A program made the translations under genes and the position numbers. The notes under the pieces were generated by a model that saw only the letters and a list, made by a program, of their open reading frames with translations, was not told where the DNA came from and did not search any database. From the NCBI GenBank assembly GCA_030067835.1, contig CP092441.1:1612001-1676000 (forward strand): a DNA stretch of 64,000 bases, given 5' to 3'. The DNA comes from Chakrabartyella piscis. Lineage in GTDB: Bacteria; Bacillota; Clostridia; Lachnospirales; Anaerotignaceae. Of the stretch, positions 15,642 through 23,862 are shown one piece after another (positions within the stretch are counted from its first letter, which is position 1; the number at the start of each line of letters is the position of its first letter).

Positions 15642-17084
15642 AAAAAGAGCAGTTATCTGCTCTTCCAGACTGTCAAAGAACCCTATTCCGCACCTTGGAA
15701 TAGGGTTCTTTCGTATAAATAACGCATATTCTACAAACAACATATACTGCTTACTACTCCATGTTGCCAGTTTTTTTAAGTTCATTGCAGCGAATTTAAG
15801 CTTCACCCATTTTGAAACCTGAGCCAAGCCTTTATGATATGTATATCGCATTGCGTGCTTCTCCTTTGCGTCTGCAAAAACCCGTTCTATGGTTTGGCTC
15901 CTCAACGCATAGGTGTCTTTTCCTAATGGAGAATGCCGCACATCCTCTGCCTTTTCTAAATATTTCCACCAGATGTGCTTGGTGACTACCTTTCTGTGGT
16001 CTTTGCTTTCGGTACACCTTGAAAGATTTTCACATTTTTCGCAAATATAACTGTAACTTTTAAATTCTCTATAGCCATCTCGATTGGTGGTTGTATATGG
16101 TAAAACGTGATATTCTGGGCAAATGATGCAGTTGTAGTATTCATCAAAAACATACTCATACCATGGTGAATTTCCTTTTTTCGTCACTGGTCTTTTGTAA
16201 GGCAAAGAGGGTATTCTTCCATCATCAAATATTTGCTTGCAAATCCATGGGGTTTTGTATCCTGCATCAGCTGTAATCACTTGTATTTCTGGATATTTTT
16301 CTGTCACTTTATGATAAACCTCATCAAATACAACACTATCATGGATGTTTCCAGGTGTTACAACGGTTTCTAATACAAAGTTATTTTTATCGCAAACGGT
16401 ATGTGCACCATATGCAAAGCACTTTTTATGTTCGCCCTTATGGAACAAACCGCTGTCTGGATCTGTTGTAGAAGTGGTGATTGTTTTTGTTCTTGGAGGG
16501 TCATTTTTATCATCAAAAGGCTTTTTTCCATTATCTTCTCTGTCTTTATTGATTTCTTCAAAAAGTTGCTTTTCATACTTTTTAGCTGCAACAGGTATTT
16601 CTTTTTTGATGTTTTTCTTTAAATTTGCATTTGCCTTGATATGCGTTGCATCTATAAACACAACTTCTGGACGTAAATATCCTTTTTTCTCAACTTCACC
16701 TAAAATCCAAGCGAAAATTTTTTCTACCACTGTTTCTTTAAATCTATTGTTGAAGTTATAACTAATGGTAGCAAAGTGCGGAATACTATCATTGAGGGTA
16801 TAGCCCAAAAACCAGCGATAGGCAATATTCATTTCAATTTCTTTTACCGTTTGGCGTAAAGAGCGAATTCCATACAAATGTTGGATAAACACCATTTTAA
16901 AGAGAACAACAGGGTCAACGCTAGGTCTGCCGTTGTTTGAGCAGTACAAATCTTCCACAAATGAATAAATTTCATTAAAATCTACGGCTTTATCTATTTT
17001 TCTTAATAAATGATTTTCTGGAACGAGCATATCTATGTTTATGATTTCTACTGATGTTCTTTTGATTTCTTCTTTACTCAACAT
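15531..17084 (-). CDS. IS1182-type transposase, frame runs past the element end
   Basis: DDE transposase of the IS1182 group. The N-terminal domain has LVPENHLLRKIDKAVDF and GRPSVDPVVLFKM; catalytic positions lie in VFIDATHIKANAN, ITADAGYKTP and ERVFADAKEKHAMRYT. A Cys cluster (CEKCENLSRC) sits between the second and third. GAGGTGA precedes the ATG at 17084. No premature stop is seen. The frame has no stop codon inside the element: after 473 codons it passes through the terminal repeat (Phe-Asp-Ser-Leu) and continues ~44 codons through host DNA antisense to the radical SAM gene until 15531. The protein is therefore probably extended by a site-specific tail. Confidence 0.92.
   Translation of the reverse strand: MLSKEEIKRTSVEIINIDMLVPENHLLRKIDKAVDFNEIYSFVEDLYCSNNGRPSVDPVVLFKMVFIQHLYGIRSLRQTVKEIEMNIAYRWFLGYTLNDSIPHFATISYNFNNRFKETVVEKIFAWILGEVEKKGYLRPEVVFIDATHIKANANLKKNIKKEIPVAAKKYEKQLFEEINKDREDNGKKPFDDKNDPPRTKTITTSTTDPDSGLFHKGEHKKCFAYGAHTVCDKNNFVLETVVTPGNIHDSVVFDEVYHKVTEKYPEIQVITADAGYKTPWICKQIFDDGRIPSLPYKRPVTKKGNSPWYEYVFDEYYNCIICPEYHVLPYTTTNRDGYREFKSYSYICEKCENLSRCTESKDHRKVVTKHIWWKYLEKAEDVRHSPLGKDTYALRSQTIERVFADAKEKHAMRYTYHKGLAQVSKWVKLKFAAMNLKKLATWSSKQYMLFVEYALFIRKNPIPRCGIGFFDSLEEQITALFLKSIDEATSSTQLFCKLAVGKTIIQILCPISHIYII
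15644..15665. repeat. Target-site duplication, left copy
   Basis: A 22-base sequence identical to 17150-17171. Its core is the palindrome GAGCAG-TTAT-CTGCTC. This copy keeps the A-tract on its left (the T-tract for minus-strand transcripts) but has lost the T-tract on its right. Confidence 0.9.
15675..15711. other. 15-bp perfect hairpin at the IS left end
   Basis: AAAGAACCCTATTCC (15675-15689) pairs fully with 15697-15711 around GCACCTT, partly overlapping the terminal repeat. It is part of the transposase frame. It may act as a transcription block or a transposase recognition structure. Confidence 0.75.
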
Positions 17085-17112
17085 TTGTCATCACCTCAAC
17101 CTCATTATACCA

Positions 17113-17140
17113 AAAAAAGCCAGCTTATGCTGACTTTTTT
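17113..17140. terminator. Bidirectional terminator inside the IS right end
   Basis: A run of A, then GCCAGC-TTAT-GCTGAC, then six T residues: a stem with one mismatch that has a U-tract in both directions. It lies upstream of the transposase start and would shield the transposase from outside transcription. Confidence 0.75.
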
Positions 17141-17149
17141 GACAGTCTG

Positions 17150-17171
17150 AAAGAGCAGTTATCTGCTCTTC
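17150..17171. repeat. Target-site duplication, right copy
   Basis: Identical to 15644-15665. This copy keeps the plus-strand T-tract (CTTCTTTTATTT) on its right and has lost the other one. Before insertion the palindrome was evidently the shared terminator of the two convergent genes. Confidence 0.9.
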
Positions 17172-17181
17172 TTTTATTTGC

Positions 17182-17769
17182 TTATTCAGTTTCTTTTTCT
17201 TGTAAACTTTTCAAAAATGCTGCCACATCTTCATCTGTCAGTGGTGCCAACTCTTCTGGTGCAATCCATCTAACCCAGATTCTGCCTGCCATTGCAGAAA
17301 TATCCAGTGGCATATCAATTTGGTCTTTGTCAATTGGAATGGTAGTGCCACCATCTCCATCAAACATAATTTCAAAGTATTGTACTTTCCCATCTAGGAA
17401 AACAAACATTTGTGTGCTATAAAAATTCAAATATCCAGCTTCGCTCAACAAATATTCTTCAACTTTTTCTTTATTTAGGAAAGAAATGACATACCAGTTG
17501 CCATCTGTGTCAGAATAATCAAACAATTGGTATCCACAAAGCTCAATTTCTTCTGCTCCAGTGGTACCTTTGTCATCGTTGGCAATTCCTTTCAAAATCA
17601 AAGGTTTTCCTTCTTTGCCATCCATTACAATTTCAGTTCCTGCCAAAAAAATCTCTACAAATCCATTGATTTCTTTGTCACGAAACGCATTTTGCACCAT
17701 ACGATAATCACCATTATCATAAGCAATTGTAGCCAAATCAAAAAGAAATTCTTTTATTGTTGTAATCAT
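17182..17769 (-). CDS. Hypothetical acidic cytosolic protein
   Basis: Not recognised. A 195-residue acidic protein without signal peptide or membrane segment. It begins with a helical stretch (TIKEFLFDLATIAYDNGDYRMVQNAF) followed by alternating beta-rich segments with an FDGDGGTTIPIDKD loop, and ends in a charged helix (TDEDVAAFLKSLQEKETE). GGAGGG lies 7 bases before the ATG at 17769. It is downstream of yunB on the same strand with a 68-base gap and may share its transcript. Its terminator was split by the IS insertion just beyond its stop. Confidence 0.6.
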   Translation of the reverse strand: MITTIKEFLFDLATIAYDNGDYRMVQNAFRDKEINGFVEIFLAGTEIVMDGKEGKPLILKGIANDDKGTTGAEEIELCGYQLFDYSDTDGNWYVISFLNKEKVEEYLLSEAGYLNFYSTQMFVFLDGKVQYFEIMFDGDGGTTIPIDKDQIDMPLDISAMAGRIWVRWIAPEELAPLTDEDVAAFLKSLQEKETE

Positions 17770-17837
17770 AACATACCCTCCAAAAGTTCAAATTCATATC
17801 ATATATATTTAATCTTATTTTTTTCTATCTGTCAATA

Positions 17838-18476
17838 TCAATCTGAAAACACCAAATGATTTTCAGGTACTTTACCACCAATAATGGTATCCACCAGCAT
17901 AATATTACGTTCCATTGCAATAGTTTCTTGGTACAATGGGTTGACCACTTTGAATTCCATATGTAGGGTAATCCACAATTTGTAATGAAGTTGATTGATG
18001 CCAGCAGATTCAAAAGCAGTTTCATAATCAGAAGAAACAGAACCAGATGGCAATAATGTAAACAATATTTCAGGTCCCAAATTGGAAAACATACTGATAT
18101 CGGTAATGGCACCAATGGGGATATACACTTCAATTTCAGCCAAATCATATAGGTCTTCATTGATGTTTTGACACAATTGACTGCAAAATAAGTTGATGGC
18201 AGCAGTATTGGCAGAATAATTGGTGTAATCACCTTGAGACACCAAAAGAAATTCTGTGGTGTTCCACTCATTTTCCAATAAAATTTCTTGTAAACCATCA
18301 TCAATCATTGTATTAGCCAGAACTTTTGATTCCATGTAAGATATTTCTTGTAAAGTGGGTAACATTTTCTGCTCGAAAATATACAGAAATATAAAAAATG
18401 AAAGCACCACAACCAAAACAGAAAAAATAACGAAGGGTGCTGTATATTTTTGTTTATATGGTTTTCTTTTTTTCAT
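17838..18476 (-). CDS. yunB: Sporulation protein YunB
   Basis: Mother-cell sporulation protein of unknown biochemical role, under sigma-E in Bacillus. The 212 residues start with a basic stretch and one membrane helix (residues ~14-33), followed by the conserved LPTLQEISYMESKVLANTMI, IPIGAITDISMFSNLGPEI, SAGINQLHYKLWITLHMEFKV and a C-terminal DTIIGGKVPENHL motif, the pattern of YunB. AGGAGG precedes the ATG at 18476. It is divergent from the penicillin-binding protein gene. Identification rests on the conserved motif order. Confidence 0.88.
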   Translation of the reverse strand: MKKRKPYKQKYTAPFVIFSVLVVVLSFFIFLYIFEQKMLPTLQEISYMESKVLANTMIDDGLQEILLENEWNTTEFLLVSQGDYTNYSANTAAINLFCSQLCQNINEDLYDLAEIEVYIPIGAITDISMFSNLGPEILFTLLPSGSVSSDYETAFESAGINQLHYKLWITLHMEFKVVNPLYQETIAMERNIMLVDTIIGGKVPENHLVFSD

Positions 18477-18607
18477 AGCACACCTCCTTTTAGGATAAGA
18501 TATGATAGAACTGTGAAAACAGTACCAAATCAGTACTTATGACAATAAAAGATAAACCCTCTTAATACAATTGTAAAGAAATTGTTCTTTTCCTTCTGGG
18601 TGATTTC

Positions 18608-18616
18608 TGGTATAAT
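18608..18616 (+). promoter_or_regulatory. Extended -10 promoter before the PBP gene
   Basis: TGGTATAAT is a perfect TATAAT with the TGn extension; no good -35 is seen. It lies 130 bases before the PBP start codon, leaving a leader in which nothing else is recognised. Confidence 0.5.
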
Positions 18617-18746
18617 AATGATAATTATGTGCAATTATGTGAATAAAATTAATATTTGTATGTAAATGACGTATTGATTTTGTAAAAAATGGAATAATTG
18701 GAAAAACCCACAAATTGTGGTTGTTGATACCAAGGAGGTAAATGCA

Positions 18747-21590
18747 ATGGAAGAAAGGCAACAAAGAAGACGCCCAAGAGAAGGTGCCTATGAGCAAGAA
18801 GGAAATGCATCTTCTGGCAGAAATTTATCTGCAAAAGGAACGTCTAAAAAAGCGCCAAAAGGCAAAAAGAAGAAAAAGAAAAAAAGCAGAGCAAGACGCA
18901 TCATTGGTGCATTCTTTAAGTTTTTGTTTGCTTTGATTGTAATTCTAGGTTTTGCTGTTGCAGGTGCAGGTCTTGGAATTGTATATGGTATTTTAGAAGG
19001 AACTGATGTGCTCAATACTTCTGATGTATTGCCAGAATCCTACACTTCATTGATTTATGATGACAATGGTATTGAAATCGATAAATTGCATGGAGAAGAA
19101 AATAGGGAATATGCCCAATTGGATTATATTTCTGAATACATCCAACTTGCTGTGGTTTCCATAGAAGATGTTCGTTTCTATGAACACAATGGTATTGACT
19201 ACAAGGGGGTAGCACGTGCAATTGTAGAAAATATCAAAGCAATGGATTTGAGCCAAGGTGCTAGTACCATTACCCAACAGCTCATCAAAAATGAAGTTTT
19301 GTCCAATGAAAAGACTTTCCAAAGAAAAATTAAGGAACAATACCTTGCAATTTCCTTGGAACAATCCTTGGAGAAACAATTGGGTTCCAAAGAAGCAGCA
19401 AAGGACTATATTTTGGAATTGTATTTGAATACCATTTCTTTGAGTCATGGTCTCAATGGTGTAGAAGCGGCATCTCAATATTACTTTGGTAAAAATGCAT
19501 CTGATGTTACCTTGGCAGAAGCGGCTATGATTGCGGGTATTACCAAAAATCCAAGTCTTTATGCACCAGATATGAATGCAGAAGAAAGTAGAAATCGTCA
19601 ATTGACTGTATTGTACAGTATGTTGACTTCAGAAAATATTACCCAAGCAGAATATGATGCAGCAGTGGAAGAAGATGTGTTTGCAAATCTTGTCAGTGGA
19701 TATGCCATTGAAGAAACTGGTACTTCCACACATAGTTACTTTGTAGAAGCGTTGATTGCACAAGTTGCAACTGATTTGGTGGAAGAAAAGAACTTTACCA
19801 GTGCACAGGCATACAATTTAATTTATAGTGGTGGTTTGGAAATTTATTCTACAGTGGATATGACCATGCAAGGTCAATTGGAAGCAGCATTTTTAAATGA
19901 TGACTTATTCCCAGAAAGTGACAACACATATGATGTCACCTATTTGATTTCTGTTATGGATACAGAATCAGAAGATTCCAGCCAGTCCCATTATGAGCGT
20001 AACACAACAGTTGATAGTGAAGATGATGTGGAAGCTTTTGTAGAATCTGTAAAAGCAGAATTGTTGGATGATACCCATGTTTTGGTTTTGGATAATGTAA
20101 CGGTATCTCGTTCTTTGCAAGCTGCAATGGTGATTATGGATCATTACACAGGTGAAATCAAAGCCATTGTTGGTGGTCGTGGTGAAAAACCAGGGGATTC
20201 TGTTTTGAATCGTGCAACACAATCTTTGCGTCAACAAGGTTCCACAATGAAGGTTTTGGCATCCTATGCACCAGCAATTGACTTAGGACTTTTGATGCCT
20301 GGTTCCATTATCGTGGATGAACCATATCAACAAGGTAGTTGGAAACCACAAAACTGGACATTGCGTTTTGATGGACCTTCTACAGTTCGTGAAGGTATTT
20401 ACAATTCTATGAATATTTTGGCAATCAAAGCATATTTGATGGTAGGTGCAGAAACTTCCTATCAATATTTACTTGATTTTGGCTTGACAACCATCACAGA
20501 AGAAGATAAAAATGCTGCAACTGCAATTGGTGGTTTGCACAATGGTGTTTCCACTTTGGAACAAACAGCAGCATATGCAACCATTGCCAATGGTGGTGTA
20601 TATATGGAACCACATTATTACTCTGTTGTTTATGATCACAATGGTGATGTTTTACTAGACAATACCCAACCAGAAGGCACAAGAGTTTTGAAAGAAACCA
20701 CTGCTTATTTGTTGACAGATATGATGGAAGATGTTATCACACGTGGTACTGGTGGCAAAGCAGCTTTGAGCGGTATTACAGTTGCTGGTAAAACTGGTAC
20801 AACAAATGATTCCATTGACTTGACCTTCTATGGATATACTCCATATTACACAGCTGGAATTTGGATGGGTTATGATATTCCAAAAGAAATTACAACCAGC
20901 TCTTCAGCCCATTTGACCATTTGGCAAACGGTAATGAATCAAGTTCATGAAGGATTGGAAAATGCAGCACTTATGGAAAAACCTGATGGCATCATCACAC
21001 AGACTTATTGTTCTGCATCTGGAGATATTCCTTGTGAATTATGTGGTATGGATTACTACGGTATGACCACACATTCTGATATTGCAGCAGTGGATTCACA
21101 AACATTACAAGAAGTGTGTACAGTTCACCAAACAGTGACCATTTGTACAGAATCTGGTATGTTGGTTTCGGATACTTGTCCTGAAAATTGCCATATGGAA
21201 GTGGTTATTGCAATGGATGAAGGATTGGTCAATAATGGTGGTCAATATGATACGGAAACACGCTGCTTGAGTGAGCCCTCCTATATTTCAGATGGATATA
21301 TTGACATGGATTTGAGTCAAACTTGTGATTTGGATCATGGTGAATTGGAAACAGGAGTACCGGGGTATTCTTCACCACTTTGGTATATTGATGAAGATGG
21401 ATATATTGTTTTTATGGATGAAGATGTGTATTCTGATAGCACCTATGAAGACTCTGATGTAGAATCAGATTCAGAATCTGATCCTACTTACTACGATGAT
21501 GCATGGGCATATGAGCAATTGTTAGGTTTTGATGATGAAGACGATAGCCCAGAAGATGAGGGATCATCTAGTGGTTTTGGTATCAATTAA
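18747..21590 (+). CDS. Class A penicillin-binding protein (PBP1A family)
   Basis: Bifunctional peptidoglycan synthase of ~947 residues. A charged, Lys-rich cytosolic N-terminus precedes one membrane helix (residues ~55-80). The GT51 glycosyltransferase domain shows EDVRFYEHNGIDYKGVARA, GASTITQQLIKN and LELYLNTI; the transpeptidase domain shows the active-site STMK, SMN and KTGTTND motifs. A C-terminal region with Cys pairs (CELCG, CPENCHME) and a long Asp/Glu/Ser-rich tail follows. ATG 18747 has AAGGAGG 9 bases upstream. All catalytic motifs are intact. The acidic tail is unusual and of unknown use; a strong terminator follows. Confidence 0.95.
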   Translation: MEERQQRRRPREGAYEQEGNASSGRNLSAKGTSKKAPKGKKKKKKKSRARRIIGAFFKFLFALIVILGFAVAGAGLGIVYGILEGTDVLNTSDVLPESYTSLIYDDNGIEIDKLHGEENREYAQLDYISEYIQLAVVSIEDVRFYEHNGIDYKGVARAIVENIKAMDLSQGASTITQQLIKNEVLSNEKTFQRKIKEQYLAISLEQSLEKQLGSKEAAKDYILELYLNTISLSHGLNGVEAASQYYFGKNASDVTLAEAAMIAGITKNPSLYAPDMNAEESRNRQLTVLYSMLTSENITQAEYDAAVEEDVFANLVSGYAIEETGTSTHSYFVEALIAQVATDLVEEKNFTSAQAYNLIYSGGLEIYSTVDMTMQGQLEAAFLNDDLFPESDNTYDVTYLISVMDTESEDSSQSHYERNTTVDSEDDVEAFVESVKAELLDDTHVLVLDNVTVSRSLQAAMVIMDHYTGEIKAIVGGRGEKPGDSVLNRATQSLRQQGSTMKVLASYAPAIDLGLLMPGSIIVDEPYQQGSWKPQNWTLRFDGPSTVREGIYNSMNILAIKAYLMVGAETSYQYLLDFGLTTITEEDKNAATAIGGLHNGVSTLEQTAAYATIANGGVYMEPHYYSVVYDHNGDVLLDNTQPEGTRVLKETTAYLLTDMMEDVITRGTGGKAALSGITVAGKTGTTNDSIDLTFYGYTPYYTAGIWMGYDIPKEITTSSSAHLTIWQTVMNQVHEGLENAALMEKPDGIITQTYCSASGDIPCELCGMDYYGMTTHSDIAAVDSQTLQEVCTVHQTVTICTESGMLVSDTCPENCHMEVVIAMDEGLVNNGGQYDTETRCLSEPSYISDGYIDMDLSQTCDLDHGELETGVPGYSSPLWYIDEDGYIVFMDEDVYSDSTYEDSDVESDSESDPTYYDDAWAYEQLLGFDDEDDSPEDEGSSSGFGIN

Positions 21591-21601
21591 ATAAGTAGTA
21601 T

Positions 21602-21641
21602 AAACCCTATCATGAATGAAAATTTTGTGATAGGGTTTTTT
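21602..21641 (+). terminator. Terminator of the PBP gene
   Basis: Perfect 11-bp stem AAACCCTATCA (21602-21612) with 21628-21638 and a run of six T. Confidence 0.88.
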
Positions 21642-21706
21642 GTAAAACCAGTATAGGCTTTTCTATAAAAACTATGTTAATTTTCACCAAAATATTATAA
21701 TTCATG

Positions 21707-21734
21707 TTGCTTTCCATTTGAAATGTGTTAAAAT
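21707..21734 (+). promoter_or_regulatory. Promoter of the 5'-nucleotidase gene
   Basis: TTGCTT (21707-21712), 16-base spacer, TAAAAT (21729-21734), about 55 bases before the start codon. Confidence 0.6.
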
Positions 21735-21789
21735 GATGATGTAAAGAAATGTCTAAATGTAGCGTAACTACAAAAAAGGAGGATTTTTT

Positions 21790-23691
21790 ATGAGAGTTGG
21801 AAAAAGAGCAATTTCATTGGGTCTCACTACAGCAATGGTGCTTGGTTTGACTGTTCCTGTTATGGCTAGTGATATGGATGGTAAATTGGTGATTTTGCAT
21901 ACCAATGACATTCATGGTAATTTTGGTACAACAGAAGAAGGAATTGGCGCTGCTGGTGCTAAAAGTTTGAAAGAGTACTATGAAGCACAAGGTGCAGAAG
22001 TTCTTTTGGTGGATGCGGGTGACTATTCTCAAGGCAATACATTGGTAAACTATACACAAGGTATCAGTGCTGCTGAATTCTTGGTTGCAGCTGACTACGA
22101 TGTGGTTACACTTGGCAATCATGAATTTGACTTTAGTTTTGATAAACTCAAAGAAGGCGTTTCCATTATGGAAGAAGGCGGTATCCAAGTTGTTTGTGCA
22201 AACATCATGGACAAAGAAACAGGTGTATCTTACTTCACAGAAAATACAATTTTTGAATTGGATGGTATGACTGTTGGCTTCTTTGGTTTGGATACAGCTG
22301 AAACACTCACAAAAGCAAGCCCTACAAATGTAGCAGATGTTAGCTTTGTAGATGGTGAAGAAATGTATGCAATTGCACAAGAGCAAGCTGACTTCTTGGC
22401 AGAAGCTGGTTGTGATTATATTGTTGCTATGACACATTTGGGCGTTGATGCAGAAAGCGTTGGCAGACGTTCCATTGATGTTGCGGAAGCAATTACAGGC
22501 GTTGATTTGATCATTGATGGACATAGCCATACAGAAATGGATGGCGGTGAAATGGTTGGAGAAGCTTTGATTGTAAGTGCTGGTTCCTATATGGCAAATA
22601 TCGGTGTTGTAGAAATCGACAAAGCAACTGGTGAAACAGATGCACATTTGTTGAGTGCTGCAACATATGCTGAAACAATTGGTTTGTATGATGCAGAAGT
22701 AACTGCTTTTGTTGCAGAAAAGCAAGCAGAAGTAGATGCGGTGTATGATGGCATTTTTGCTGAAACTTTGGTGGATTTGAATGGTGAAAGAGAACCTGGT
22801 GTTCGTACAGAAGAAACCAATCTTGGTGATTTTGCTGCTGATGCATATCTTTATGTTGCAAAGCAATATGCAGAAGAAAAAGAATTGGATTTGAGTGTTG
22901 ATGTTGCTTTGGCAAATGGTGGTGGCATTCGTGCTTCCATCCCAACAGGTGAAATTTCTATGAACACACTTTACACAGTATTCCCTTATGGCAATACAAT
23001 CGCTTTGGTTACATTGACTGGCGAACAACTTTTGGAAGTTATGGAAGCATCCACATTCTGTAATCCTGAATCTTTGGGTGGTTTCCCTCAAGTTGCTGGT
23101 ATGGAATTCACATTGGATACAACTGTAGAATATGCTTATGGTGAACAATATCCAGATTCCACATACTTTGCTCCAGCTGATCCTGGTAGTCGTGTAACAA
23201 TTGATAGTATCGGTGGTGAAGCATTCGATTTGAATGGTGAATATACAGTTGTTGTCAATGCATTCCAAGCATCTGGTGGTGACACATACTTTGTTTTGAC
23301 AGAAGGCGAAATGATTGACACAGAAATCATCGATGCTGAAGGTTTGATTATGTATGTCGCATCTATGGATGGCATTATTGGTGAAGAATATGCTGAACCA
23401 CAAGGCAGAATCACAATCATCTCCGATGAATCTGCTGTAGTAGTGGAAGAAGAAGTTGTAGAAGAAGAAGTAATTGAAGAAGTGGTTGAAGCAGAAGTTG
23501 TGGAAGAGGTTGTAGTAGAAGAAGTTATTGTTTTGGATGGCTCTTATGTTGTAGTAGCTGGCGACAACCTTTGGAAAATCGCATCTAAAGTTTTGGGTGA
23601 TGGCAACAAATGGTCCGCAATTTATGAAGCAAACAAAGATGTCATTGCAGATCCAAATATGATTTATGTTGGTCAACAATTGATCGTTTGA
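21790..23691 (+). CDS. Secreted 5'-nucleotidase/metallophosphatase with LysM wall anchor
   Basis: A 633-residue exported enzyme of the UshA/YfkN family that releases phosphate from nucleotides outside the cell. The signal peptide ends near VMAS (residue ~27). The metallophosphatase domain shows ILHTNDIHGN, DAGDYSQGN, LGNHEFDF and IDGHSHTE; the C-terminal nucleotidase domain begins around residue 330 with the ALANGGGIRA and FPYGN motifs for base stacking. A Glu/Val-rich linker (about residues 548-580) leads to one C-terminal LysM domain (VVAGDNLWKIASKVLG), which should tether it to peptidoglycan. GGAGG precedes the ATG. The repetitive linker looks expandable. Confidence 0.93.
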   Translation: MRVGKRAISLGLTTAMVLGLTVPVMASDMDGKLVILHTNDIHGNFGTTEEGIGAAGAKSLKEYYEAQGAEVLLVDAGDYSQGNTLVNYTQGISAAEFLVAADYDVVTLGNHEFDFSFDKLKEGVSIMEEGGIQVVCANIMDKETGVSYFTENTIFELDGMTVGFFGLDTAETLTKASPTNVADVSFVDGEEMYAIAQEQADFLAEAGCDYIVAMTHLGVDAESVGRRSIDVAEAITGVDLIIDGHSHTEMDGGEMVGEALIVSAGSYMANIGVVEIDKATGETDAHLLSAATYAETIGLYDAEVTAFVAEKQAEVDAVYDGIFAETLVDLNGEREPGVRTEETNLGDFAADAYLYVAKQYAEEKELDLSVDVALANGGGIRASIPTGEISMNTLYTVFPYGNTIALVTLTGEQLLEVMEASTFCNPESLGGFPQVAGMEFTLDTTVEYAYGEQYPDSTYFAPADPGSRVTIDSIGGEAFDLNGEYTVVVNAFQASGGDTYFVLTEGEMIDTEIIDAEGLIMYVASMDGIIGEEYAEPQGRITIISDESAVVVEEEVVEEEVIEEVVEAEVVEEVVVEEVIVLDGSYVVVAGDNLWKIASKVLGDGNKWSAIYEANKDVIADPNMIYVGQQLIV

Positions 23692-23717
23692 TTTGTATAA
23701 TTCTTTAAACGTTAGAG

Positions 23718-23745
23718 GGGCACAGTATGAGCTGTGTCCTTTTTT
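23718..23745 (+). terminator. Terminator of the 5'-nucleotidase gene
   Basis: GGGCACAG (23718-23725) pairs with CTGTGTCC (23732-23739), followed by six T. Confidence 0.85.
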
Positions 23746-23862
23746 CATGTAAAAATTTGCAGCTACCAATAAAAATTTAAACTCTATTTTAGGATTTTCT
23801 CATATACTCATATCATAATAGGAATGAATGGAACGTTAGATCAACTCAAAGGAGATGTGTAT

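Larger units (their letters stand above)
15666..17149. mobile_element. IS1182-type insertion sequence, 1484 bp
   Basis: Bounded by perfect 12-bp terminal inverted repeats, CAGACTGTCAAA (15666-15677) and TTTGACAGTCTG (17138-17149), and by a 22-bp direct repeat outside. Next to the left end is a perfect 15-bp hairpin (15675-15689 with 15697-15711); next to the right end is a bidirectional terminator-like hairpin (17113-17140). The single transposase is read leftward. IS1182 members range from about 1.3 to 2 kb, insert into palindromes and make variable target duplications, which fits. It looks complete apart from the lack of an internal stop codon. Confidence 0.93.

Noticed and set aside
21814..23769. 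A 651-codon open frame antisense to the 5'-nucleotidase gene
   Set aside because: Its product is rich in Cys, Phe, Asn and His in a pattern that mirrors the codons of the real gene; it has no ribosome site or family motifs, and the plus-strand gene is unmistakable.
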